Below are positions 11,720-21,870 of a stretch of DNA of 64,000 nt, in pieces. The notes under the pieces are model-generated. The model saw only the letters and a program-made list of their open reading frames with translations, was not told the origin of the DNA and did not search any database. The position numbers and the translations under genes were made by a program. How positions within the stretch are numbered: the first letter of the stretch is position 1; each line of letters begins with the position of its first letter. Source of the stretch: Setophaga petechia (Eukaryota > Chordata > Aves > Passeriformes > Parulidae); assembly GCA_024362935.1 (NCBI GenBank), contig JANCRA010000001.1, positions 61,346,930 through 61,410,929 on the forward strand, written 5' to 3'.

Positions 11720-14700
11720 GCAGCACCACCAGCCACTGGATTTAAATGTGCAATGATGTACATCTTCCCTGTGATGAATTTACAAAAACTTTGTATACCA
11801 TGTACAAAAATAAACTACAAGTCATAACCCGCAAATAAGTTATACTCTCAACATGGCTTGTCAAATATTAAACATTTTTTAAATGGTCTGAGCTTTGTCT
11901 GTTCCTTAAATCAGAACTAATTTCAAATAACTCCTTTGATAAAGCTTTAGTAGTGATGAGTTGCACAGAAGACAGAGGAAGCCAGAGAAAGCTCTAGAAT
12001 GATCTAAGAGCCTTTCTGTTAGCACCATTCCAAGAAATATAAAATTTCTACAAGTTCTCTTCATTAGAATTGCTCAGCTTTACTTCAATTTGATTAAATT
12101 TCTGAAAAGGAGCTTTCTCCTTTTTACATCCGACTTCTCTGCCAACACTGTTTGCAGCAACCTCGTCTCTGGTGGTAACACAAAACCAGAACTGCAAGTC
12201 TATATATAAATATGCCATAAGATCCCCATATCTGTTGGGAAATATGAGACTCAACTCAAACATATTTGAAAGAACGTTTAAAAATCACACATCATTTTTA
12301 AATAAGGATTTCAACTCTCATTTTCTTCCTATTTGGTATTCCAAATTCCTCCAAACTCACAGCATAGCTCCTAGGCATCCAACCACCTTATTCTTGAGCC
12401 ATCTCACCTATATCCAGATTATTTTTGCTGCCAAAACAGCCTGAGCTCCTGGGATCCTGCTAAAAACAGGCAGAAGAGTGCCTCTTCCACAACAATTTAC
12501 TCTGGAATGAACTTGATGGTGTTAGCAGTAGGTGGTGTGGGAGAAATAAAAAGCCTCAGAGGAAATCCCCTGCTGTTCTTTGTGTTCTTAAGGTCTCACT
12601 CGAGCATACACCTCTGACAGCTTCAAACTACAAGCTGAACAACATTCCATGTCATTGGTTTGCTTTCCACATGTTCCAAGACCGAGGAAAAACAGTTGTC
12701 ACAACGGGCAGGTAAGTGAGTCTGACAAATTTTCTAGCTTTCTCCCATGATTATACACTAAATTATGGGTTTTCCTTAAAATGAAAACCTCTATTTTGAA
12801 TTCCCTGTGGAGAAATTCTCCATTTTTCATTCCTTTAAGAAAAAGTAGTTCCAATGAAGAATTTACTCAGCACTTCTTACTTGTGGGAAGTAGTCAATGC
12901 ATGCCTGAAAAACAATTATATGAGGATCTGCAAGAAAGCCTTGTTTGTTTTGGTACGGAGAAGTAAAGAACCAAACCCTGAACTGAGAGACATTCTTTCT
13001 TTAAAGACATTCACCATGTGAATGTCAAAGCCCTGCATCTGGAATTCCTCAGCAACAAAATGAGAATCAGCTTTTTTTAATGCAAAGAATACAGTAAAGA
13101 TAATATGGGTCAAATAGTCAGTTACCTACTTCCAGAAACAGTCAGCTGCTTTTCTACAGTAATAAAAGGTTTTGAAAGTTGACAAGACTGAAGGGTCCAC
13201 CAATTCCATTAGAAACATTACTAGCAACCAAGACAAAATTATCTAAGGATAAAAGTAAATTATTTTCTTTTAATTGTGAGGCATGAGTCTGTAATCTTTT
13301 AGAGCAAGCTCTTTCTTTAGTGGGCAAAAAATTCAGATGGTTGCTTGTAATTGCACACCAAGTTTTGGCCTCTTTTGGGATAACCTGGATCACCTAAAAA
13401 TGCTTTTATTTGTCTGTCAGCAGCTCCCCACTGCTTTTATTTTCAGTCTTGTTATTTTCATTTTACATAGCTTGATATGAAAAAAAAGAAAAAAAGTACA
13501 GTTTATATTGATCCAAGATGCTCACATCTGTATCATGGGATTAATAGGATTATGCCAACATGGAAAGTACGTAGAAAACATGGCAACAGAGGAAATACTT
13601 TCTGATACCAAGCAAAAATTATGAAAGCTGACACATAAGGTTTTGTGATGTGAAAGTATTTTATAATGTCAGTTGCAGACTATTCATGATGATAAGCAAT
13701 GGCAGGGACATCAACTTTGTTTCAATATATGAATCTTGGATAAAAAGGAACCTAAAAAACCATCTGCATTGATCTATAATGTGTAATTTCACAGACTTGC
13801 ATATTTGCTAACTGTCTATCAAAAAATTCAGAGTTAATTTTATGAAAAGAAACAAACTGATGGATCTGGAGGCCAAGGAATGGAGTGCATGTAGACACAG
13901 AACAGACACACAGCAGGAACTGAACCAAAACAGGCTCTCGTGGTTTTGACTAGGCCTGAAGAAAACCCTGATGTATATAATTATTATTTTTGATTATCCT
14001 ACATATTTATTGATTATTGATTCTTCTACACATTTATAGCCCTGTTATCTATGTGATGGAAACATGTTCCACCTTATGTGATGATATTCATGTGCACCAA
14101 ACAGCACATGGCTTAGGTCTGCATAAACTACTAATCCAGTGAACACCATCCTTAAAATTCCCTTGCTAATATTTGAAATAGTGAAGAAAATGGCACTGCT
14201 GTTATTTTCCTCTACTCCTTTCAGCCAAGACAAGTCACTACAAATTACCACTGGAATTCTTACTGAGAAAATGTGTTTCTTGGAGACACTCAGCATTTAA
14301 GAGAAGCTGGGAACTTTTGGGTTTAGAGATGAAAGGAGTGGAGAGCTGACAGCCAGGAGATGGGACTGGCTGGAAGCAGCAGCTCATGCTACTCTCCAGC
14401 AATTGTAAAGAGCATTTCACAGGAGTGCTCCCTCCAAGTCACGTGCTATCAAGAAGCCAGAATGGATATAATCCTATGAATCATGAATGGATGAAATATC
14501 TTGGAGGTAAGAGCCTGTTACCTCTTCATTGAATGAATCACTACATCCAACTGTTGAAGTAAGCTCAATACAGGTCCACAGTACAGCATCCCTTTCTACA
14601 AATGAAGGGGGAACTAGATTTCAAACAAGGTTCTGCACTATCATTTTTTGCTCATATTTAGTCTTCAGAAAGACTGACAAATTAGCATTGACTGACATAG

Positions 14701-15620
14701 TCAACTTCTAGTCAGGTTTTCCTACTGCAAGATAAATTAGGCTGTTTCTATATTCTCTTCCCACACAAAGCTGCATATATCCTTTTTGCTGGGTGAAGAA
14801 ATTGGAACTGGCTAACATTAGGCTCTTACATGACAATTAAGTTCAGCAGTGTTAAGAATGCCTTCAATTCAGTTATTCATATTACTGAGATTGGGTTTTC
14901 TGTAGCATAATTGTTGCTATTTCAGATACACTATAACTAAAAAAAAAAGAAAAGGAAATGTTTTCTATTCCCTCTTTATTCTTAAAAATCGTATTGAAGC
15001 AAAATTTCAGTGAAAAATTAATGCAAGACAGGGGGAGAGAAGTTTCTAAGAAAAAGCAAAATGTGAGCATTAATTATCAGCATGAATTGAGACAAAGTTC
15101 CTCCTCAGGATGTTTCTATCCTGAGGTTCCAATGTCAAAGGGAAGAACTTGGCTTTCCCTCTTATCTTACATATTACACTAATTAATTTACTTTACACAA
15201 ATTGAGAGGTGTTATTTCCCTGGCTCTCCCTCTCCCTATTGTACATTTCCTTGCACTGATTTTAATTCAGAGCTACATGCTTTGGGAAGCATTTAGAAGG
15301 GCTTAGAGTTAAAGAGGGGGGGTTTTTTGTGATTTGGGAGTGACTCAGTAGCACAGTTCAATTAAAATTCTTCGAGTATTTACTAAAAAAAGTGGAAAAT
15401 GCTCAAGACAAGTAAGGAAGAAGCTTTCCAAAGCAACAAGCAAGGAGAAATGCCTCTGTGACACTCAGAAAAAGAAAAGCCATTTTCCTTCACCTTATGA
15501 AGAGAATGAAAGCACACAATTTTCACATCACAAGCATATACTGATGGATGTTATAGCTTCCAGTGTATGCAAAGCAATGTATTTTAAAGGTGATCTACAA
15601 TCAAAAAGACACCAAAACCT

Positions 15621-15680
15621 AGGGGGAAAAAACAAAAAAAAAAAAACCCCAAAAACAAGAAACAAAAAACAAGCCCAAAA
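15621..15680 (+). repeat. A/C-rich low-complexity tract
   Basis: Long A runs interrupted by CCCC and single C or G. Similar tracts occur near 32613, 37094, 53009 and 53405. Low-complexity sequence of this kind is common in bird genomes. No gene is present. Confidence 0.85.
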
Positions 15681-16627
15681 GATTTTGAACTTCCCTATAT
15701 TATAAAGGAATGAAGAAAAACAGAATTCTTTTGTATGACTGCACTAAAAATAGTCATCTCTGATCTTCACTACCTTATAACTTTTTATACCAAGGTTTCC
15801 CAAATAAATGATCCTTATCTCTGTCTCTCTGAATTTCAGTAATCCAGTAATTTCTGAATCAATAAACTAATTCCCTCAAAGACAGTGATTTTCATCAAGC
15901 ATTATGATACCAGGTAGTTAAGCTGAGAAGAGAGAGTCTCAACACTTGAACAGAGAGAAAGGCTGTAACTTTTGTTTCAGCCTTACCAGACAGGCAGAAA
16001 TGCCCATACAGCAGCAGGGTTGAAATCATCCTGTCTGTAAAAAGGCATCAGCTGGATCTCACATCTTCCCACCAAAACACCAAAAACTCCAGCTACTCAG
16101 ACATACCTGTAAGAAACCAGGGTCTGTTTGTGCTGCTGCTGGTGGAGTGATTTGATTGAGAACTGCTTTCACAGGTTTTGCAAAGGCAGTTCAATTGACT
16201 TCCATAGCTGAGTAGATCATCCAATAATCTGATTTAGTTAATCTAACTTCCTTTCATTCCTCTTTGAAGGCACAGGGAGCACTCATCACATCTGTGGGAC
16301 AACTTGAGATGAACAAACTCCTCCTGTGGAAAACATTCTCAAAACCATCCATGAATCACAACATAAAAGAATATGAAAAAAAAAAAGCCATGTAATTTAA
16401 GCACATGACAATTATGATAAAATTCATAAGGTGACAGAGATGTCCCTTTCAGGTTATCTTCAGCCAGATAGATCTGAGTTGGAAAATGTATGCAAAACCC
16501 TTACAATTACATTTTTCCCTTGGTCTGTTATTGCAATACTATTGTTGGTAAAACTAAACTAATGTGAACTATTTTTAAAATGGAAATAAAAATCTACAAC
16601 GGCCAAAGTATCCCTTGTCAACCAAAG

Positions 16628-17331
16628 TGTTCTAGTTTTGGCAACCAGAGAAGCTGTGGTGAGCACTCACACGTGAATTGCTCAGCATTGTACACTTTGT
16701 TATTAAAATTGCTGTTGTTACTGTTTGTTTCTCATTTCACTGCTGTTTTCAGTGCATTGCTCTCATCTCAACCAGCGATCTTTGCTTTTCCTGCCTCCAA
16801 TTCTCCTCTCCATTCTGTCACCGTCATATTTTCTAGAAAAATCCCTTTGCCCAGGATTTTTCTCCTGAGAAGCTGAGAAACCTCAGAGAAAAAGGAAAAC
16901 AATATTATCTCATTTGCTTCTTCTGGGTTTTGCTGCTTTGGAATGTATTTGGAGATTGTTCACCCACAGGTGATCGTTTCATTGGTTTCTGGTGGGACTT
17001 GTTTTCACACATTGGCCAATCAGTGCCAAGCTGCGTTGAGACTCTGGAAGGAGTCACAAGTTTTCTTTACTATCTTTTAGCCGTCTGTAAGTATCCTTTC
17101 TGTATTCTTTAGTATAGTATTCTTTAATATAATATAATAGCATAAAGTAAGAAAATAGCCTTCTGAAAACATGGAGTCAGATTCATCATTCCTCCCTTCA
17201 TCAGGAGTCTCTGTAAATACAAGACCATTCCACCTCAGAGGGAGAAAAACAGGGAGTGAGTGAGGGGCATGTGGTTAGGAGTGTTTCAGTGGGAGCACTA
17301 AATTGGAGAATACCATTCCTAAACCACAACA
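16628..17331 (+). mobile_element. 5' LTR of an old endogenous retrovirus, interrupted by another LTR
   Basis: Two pieces, about 16628-16815 and 17231-17331, together match the solo LTR at 32755-33154. Shared landmarks are the ttgttatta/ttgctgttgttactg tract, a tctcatttcactgctgtttt-like block, gatctttgc, gcctccaa, and the 3' end actaaattggagaatacc followed by attcctaaacca. The 3' end reads accacaaca, and a tRNA-primer-site-like sequence follows 9 bases later, so this is a 5' LTR in plus orientation. The break between the pieces is exactly the inserted element at 16816-17224. The 5' boundary (tgttctag at 16628) is a guess from the expected TGTT terminus, and no target duplication for the outer element is evident. 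U3 is much shorter than in the 32.7-kb copy, so this LTR has also suffered deletion. It carries no coding capacity. Confidence 0.8.
16816..17224 (+). mobile_element. Solo LTR inserted inside an older LTR
   Basis: A 409-bp element starts tgtcaccgtcatattttc and includes the songbird LTR landmark ccctttgcccaggattttt. It aligns along its whole length with the copy at 21453-21870. The hexamer ccattc flanks it on both sides (16810-16815 and 17225-17230), which fits a 6-bp target site duplication; that size is typical of class II (ERVK-type) retroviruses. Orientation follows from the poly(A)-signal region near the 3' end, intact in the sister copy; here the site reads aagaaa. The 3' end (aatacaaga) lacks a clean terminal CA, so the boundary rests mainly on the duplication. 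No internal retroviral sequence remains, so it is a solo LTR left by LTR-LTR recombination. The family is recognised from memory and I assign no name. Confidence 0.87.
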
Positions 17332-17339
17332 GCCTCATG

Positions 17340-17357
17340 CGGTGCCCAATGCAGGGC
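17340..17357 (+). other. Degraded retroviral primer binding site (lysine tRNA type)
   Basis: The 18 bases cggtgcccaatgcagggc lie 9 bases after the end of the outer LTR. They agree at 13 of 18 positions with the lysine-tRNA primer site TGGCGCCCAACGTGGGGC as I remember it. Two of the five differences are C-to-T changes at CpG positions, the expected decay of methylated DNA. In a provirus this site pairs with a host tRNA to start minus-strand DNA synthesis, and its position directly downstream marks the upstream LTR as the 5' LTR. It is no longer functional. Confidence 0.72.
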
Positions 17358-17700
17358 TCAAAGGGCTGAGATAGCAACAGGTCTGACCAGAGCAGGTTGG
17401 AAACAAATTTGGTTAAATATTTGTTGTATTAGCTATGGACCTGCTGGTCACTGAGTAGCTTGGCCTGTTCATGTGGCTGTGGAATTGCTTTGTTTGATAA
17501 CTAAGTTTAACAGTAGAGCTGGAGAAAAATACCACGAAAGGCAGTGTGATTCCACAAGTAGCAACAGCCAGCACTGGTTTTGTCAGAGTGCAGAATGCAG
17601 AACCAGAGTTATTCTTTGGGTAAATAATTCATGCTACCTACTGCTTCAGGGAACTGCATGCAGCTTGTTTTCCCCCATAAGTGAGAGGATAGTTTAGCAA
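17358..17700 (+). mobile_element. Remnant of retroviral leader / internal region
   Basis: The sequence continues from the primer binding site with no break I can see. From memory, blocks such as ctcaaagggctgagat, gaccagagcaggttgg and gctatggacctgctggtcac belong to songbird ERV leader sequence. An open frame at 17473-17697 shows no gag motif, and I see no gag, pol or env similarity further on. The 3' limit is approximate. The rest of the provirus and its 3' LTR are absent, so this is a 5'-end fragment. Confidence 0.5.
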
Positions 17701-19905
17701 ATGAATTAAAGCTTTCCGTCCTGATGTGCACTTGTGCAAGAGGACAACAATGAATTCATAATTAGGTGGATAGGTTTTCTCTCACTCCTCCCTGCTCCAT
17801 ATACAAGCAAGACTAAGCCATTTGTTGAGCTTCATTTGGTTTTAGAACAGCTTTGATGATTCAAGTAATACTCAACTCAAATTAGCACCACGGTCTCTTA
17901 TTCAGCTTTGTTGAACTAAAAATTGAACATAGTATTATTAGCAAACAGCAGTAAAAAATCAGTCTGTTAAACATAACTACTTTCATCAAACACCAGAAAG
18001 ATTTTCCTGTGATTTACTACTTAATTACAGCTGTAGAAGAAGCCCACTCTTTCTGTTTTTTCCTTATATTTATTTCTGTGGGTTTTTGAGATGGTTTATC
18101 CTAGAAACAGGCCATGGATGAAAGCCACCCTAGCAGATTTGACAAGGAGGAAGCATTCCTCTACAGTAAACCTGAAGCGTGCAACACTTGTAGGCAAAGT
18201 TCAGAAGTACAATTTATCAAAATCTGTGAAAAGAACACAAATGCTGATGACAGGTTAAGGTCATCTGGTCGCTTTTTAACTTTCAAGCACTTAAGTTTGC
18301 AAGCCTTTCTGTGCTAGCAGACATATTGAATGATATCAAAGGTTTTGTGAAGACTTTGGGGAGAAAAGTTACCTCAATAAGCCACGTGAAGGCCACATCA
18401 TTTGGATTTCTCATGCCTTTCTTTCATTTTATTAACATTAACATACTAAAGTGTTTGTTCTCCAGTCATGGATCTGCACCTGTAACCTAATGTTCCCTTT
18501 GGGAGATCATTTGGGACAAGAGAATTAACAGTATATAGCTATGAGACATTCTCTCTTGAAATAACAATTGTAATTGTCATGCCCACTAGAAAGATATTAA
18601 TTGGCAAAGCCCAGCATAAATTTTGGAATCCCAAAGAGAAGAACTGGAAGGACAGACAAGACTACACTGGCCATGGACATGTGGGCATTTAATTGCACTG
18701 GTAATTGCTTCAATTAATGGAAGACAGCATTTACCCAGTAAATTGATTAAATCTTTTCTTCTCTCTTTCTGCATACTAGTATTGCATTTCCTTTGTGCCA
18801 GGCTAAGCAATTGCAGGTAGAAGGCACCTCAGCATTACCCTGACTATATGCAATAAGGAAGAAAATGTAAAAAAATTTAATTGAATTGCAGGAGACACCT
18901 ACAATCTCTACTGACTCTATAAAGCATCTGGAAAACATCTGGAAGGAAGAAGCCTAAGTGTATCTGCCACAATTCTGATGCCATTCCTGTATCAAATCCT
19001 ATTAAAATGAAGCTGTGCCCACAGCACCTCGATACTGTGATATGTGTATATAATGACACACATTTCACAGAGGTTCTCTCTCATTGCTTCTTCACTTTTT
19101 CCCACTCTCCCGCCCCCCAAAAAACCCAGTTCTCACAGATGCACTTGATGTTACACTCCACTCCTCAGATCACTGGTTGTCACCCTCAGAACATACATGG
19201 ATCCGACCCATGACTTGTCCTATGTAATAGATTTATGTATTTCTGATTTTAGAATCCTCCATGCTCTTCAATTTTGCCATTTAAAGGCATAAAAACAACT
19301 AAACAACATTTGTTACTCTGCAGTATCTACCTGAAATTCCCATGGCTGCTAATGGCTTGGGATTTAGATCATAGATGTGAATATTTAACACAGCAGATAT
19401 TTTGATAACCCTAGGTTTCCAGGGGTTCATTCTGTATCTTTTTCCTTACTTTACAGCAATGGGCCACCAAGCAAGTGTTGCTTGTTTTGTTTAAATACAC
19501 AAAATTATAGGAGCCATTTGTTTTGAATTCTCTCTCACACAGAAAGGAATCTTCAGCAGAGTGCAGACTAAACACCAGCCCAGATTATCATGATACCATG
19601 ATTTCACAGCACTGTATCACAGAACAGAATGTCCTATTCCAAAATACAACTGAAATATCTTTTTGTCTCTACTGATACCAAGCTTTCCTGGGGGATGTGG
19701 TGAACCACAATCTTTCTGAAGCTACATTTCTCTTAATTGTTGTCTTCAGTCAAGGCACTCTGCAGTTCCAGGAATGGAAACAAATATGCAAAGATTTATG
19801 CATCACAGAGACATCCAATTTTCACTATTCTGCTTTCCTAGTGCTTCAGATTTTGTTCTGTGTATTTCATAATCTCTCTTCCTTCCCTTTTGGCTTTTGG
19901 GATTT
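17701..19905. other. Non-coding DNA, no gene seen
   Basis: Only short open frames (under 75 codons) on both strands, with no recognisable product. No clear repeat was identified. AT-rich throughout, with scattered homeodomain-like ATTA words that are not more frequent than expected for this composition. Confidence 0.65.
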
Positions 19906-19947
19906 TGTCATGGTTTAGGAATGGTATTCTCCAATTTAGTACTCCCA
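19906..19947 (-). mobile_element. Inverted stub of the older LTR family
   Basis: These 42 bases run from tgtcatggtttaggaatgg to tttagtactccca. They are the reverse complement of the 3' terminus of the LTR at 32755-33154, and of the outer LTR at 17231-17331. Similarity stops after ctccca, so only the last 40-odd bases of the LTR remain. It sits in the opposite orientation to the other copies. It starts exactly at the LTR end (TGTCATGG), which suggests a true insertion end with the rest deleted, rather than random similarity. Confidence 0.8.
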
Positions 19948-21452
19948 GGACAGAACCAGGACAGATTTTAATTTTAGATTCAGATTATTTAAGATCACTG
20001 CACTTGATAAGAAATATTTTAGGATGTTTACCTTCTCTTTTCCCATTAAGAAAAAGAAGAACTCTTACCTTACACACATTTCCAATTCTGTGCACTTCAT
20101 GCAAATGTTTGCTGAACTATGGTACAGAACTGCAGTCTGCTACAATGGTGCACAATTTAGTTGTACAGTACTAAGATTTTCACTAAAAGCCTCCAATTAC
20201 TACCTAGTTTCCTACTCAATGGGATTTTGAATTTTATTTTTAAAAGGAAAGAAGGATTTTGTGATATTCCTGCAGAAGTGCTTACATGCACATAGTAAGA
20301 GGAGACACTTGGGAGAGGATAGTCCCATTTCCATCTCCTCTCAGAGATGGTTCACAGGATTCCTACAGGAACCTTTCTCTCCACTAGCCTAAAGCAGAAG
20401 GGAACCCCTGAAATGAAGTGATTAAAGTGATGTGGTGTGACCATCATGATTTACATTTGCAGAAGTCATGTTTGTCTGAGCCCTATCTTAAAATGTCAAC
20501 ATGGAAATAGTCAAGTAGTTCAGTGTATAGTAAACTGGCTATGTCAACACAAAAATCAGATCCAGAGGTGAACATACTCAATGGCCCTATTTTATGCTCA
20601 AAGCTTATACATCTAAAGCCAAAGAAAAAGACCTTTTTTTAAAAAAATTAAGTTTCTAAGGAGACCAGAACCTTCACAGTAACTTCACTGTTTTCTGGAA
20701 CAACAAAACAACAGAAGGAGAAAAACACTTCATCTTTCTCTGAAACTACAGTTAGGGCAACACAGCTTGCCACTGTTAGAACTAAACATAAATTAGGCAA
20801 AATACATATCCAGTGTGTTGAAGCAACAGCTGAAGTTTGATATTAGCCTGGTTGAATCTCTGCCAGCATCTTAACATTTGGATACATATTTGAAACTTAC
20901 TTAGACATCAAATCAAACATGTGTACCATGCAGATTTGCATGCATAACCTTCTTTTCAGCTATGAAATTTTGCATGAATAGCCTTAGATTTCAGAAATTA
21001 CTCTCTTTCAGCTTAAAAGAAGGAAAGCTCTAAAAGGCAAAACCACTTTGCTATTCAACTGTATTCAAATAGCATCCAAAGTATTTACACCCTGTTAAGA
21101 GAACCCAAAGCAAATCTGTACTGTCCCTAAGTGATTATTTCATATGACATTTCCTGCCTATGACCTGCTGTTCCCTGTGAATGGCCACCCTGAGCCAGAC
21201 TCTGTGGCAGCAGCCAGCAGCAAATATCTGGATAAAGAGCACGAGAGGAGAGATATTCACCAACACATCCCTCAGTTCTTCAGGCACCTTCTGCAAAAGA
21301 GAGGACATTTTTGCCTTCAAAACACCCTCATGAGATTTCATTTGCCTTATCATTCTGAGCCCAAGCCTACCTAAAAGCATTTGTACAAGCACATGGCAAC
21401 AAGTGCCCCAGGATCACCATCCTGAAAATTTTCCAGCCTGCCACTGTTTCAG
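19948..21452. other. Non-coding DNA, no gene seen
   Basis: Opposite-strand open frames overlap at 21135-21392 and 21144-21374 and cannot both be real. Neither has a recognisable motif. No clear repeat or RNA gene was seen. Confidence 0.6.
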
Positions 21453-21870
21453 TACAGCATTCACATTCTCTGAAAAAATCCCTTTGCCCAGGATTTTTCT
21501 CCTGGGAAGCTGAGAAGCCTCAGAGAGAAGGAAAACAATTCTTATCTGATTTGCTTCCCCTGTGTTGTGCTCACATGTGGAATGTGTTTGGAGATTGTTT
21601 ACCCACAAGTGATTGTTTCATTGAATTCTGGTGTGAGTTGTTTTAACTCTTTGGCCAATCAGTGCCCAGTTGTGTCAGGACTCTGGAAAGAGTCACAAAT
21701 TTTCATTATTATCTTTTTAGCATTCAGTAAGAATCTTTTCTGTATTCTTTAATATAGTTTAGTACAGTATTCTTTAATATAATATAGTAGTATAAAGTAA
21801 TAAATTAGCCTTCTGAGAACATGGAAGGTTCTCATTCCTCCCTGCCACAAGGGTCCCTGCAAATGCAATA
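21453..21870 (+). mobile_element. Solo LTR, same family as the nested one
   Basis: This 418-bp copy aligns end to end with 16816-17224. It shares ccctttgcccaggattttt, aagctgagaa, tttggagattgtt, ttggccaatcagtgcc, a ttctttaatataatata run and tagccttctga. It begins tacagcattcacattctc where the sister begins tgtcaccgtcatattttc, and ends ctgcaaatgcaata against ctgtaaatacaaga. Flanking hexamers tttcag (21447-21452) and cctcag (21871-21876) match at 4 of 6 positions, a plausible decayed target duplication in the same frame as the perfect one of the sister copy. No internal retroviral sequence is present. A CCAAT-like motif (ggccaatcag near 21652-21661) and the poly(A) signal mark the plus orientation. 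Confidence 0.88.
21799..21804 (+). promoter_or_regulatory. LTR poly(A) signal AATAAA
   Basis: AATAAA lies near the 3' part of the LTR, where retroviral R regions carry their polyadenylation signal. The equivalent position in the nested sister copy reads AAGAAA and is probably inactive. Confidence 0.6.

Larger units (their letters stand above)
7596..16627. other. Non-coding unique DNA with simple A-rich tracts
   Basis: No supported gene. The longest open frame of the window (8415-8975, plus, 186 codons) lies here. Its product has no motif I recognise, and a minus-strand frame overlaps its 3' end, so I treat it as chance. The stretch also holds a 13-base A run (7891-7903), a 20-base A run (11700-11719), a 43-bp direct duplication near 10971 and an A/C-rich tract near 15621-15680. 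GC rises modestly around 8600-8970 without CpG enrichment. Confidence 0.65.

Noticed and set aside
16816..21870. The two matching LTRs as ends of a single 5-kb provirus
   Set aside because: Each has its own candidate target duplication, the first sits inside another LTR, and I see no gag, pol or env similarity between them.
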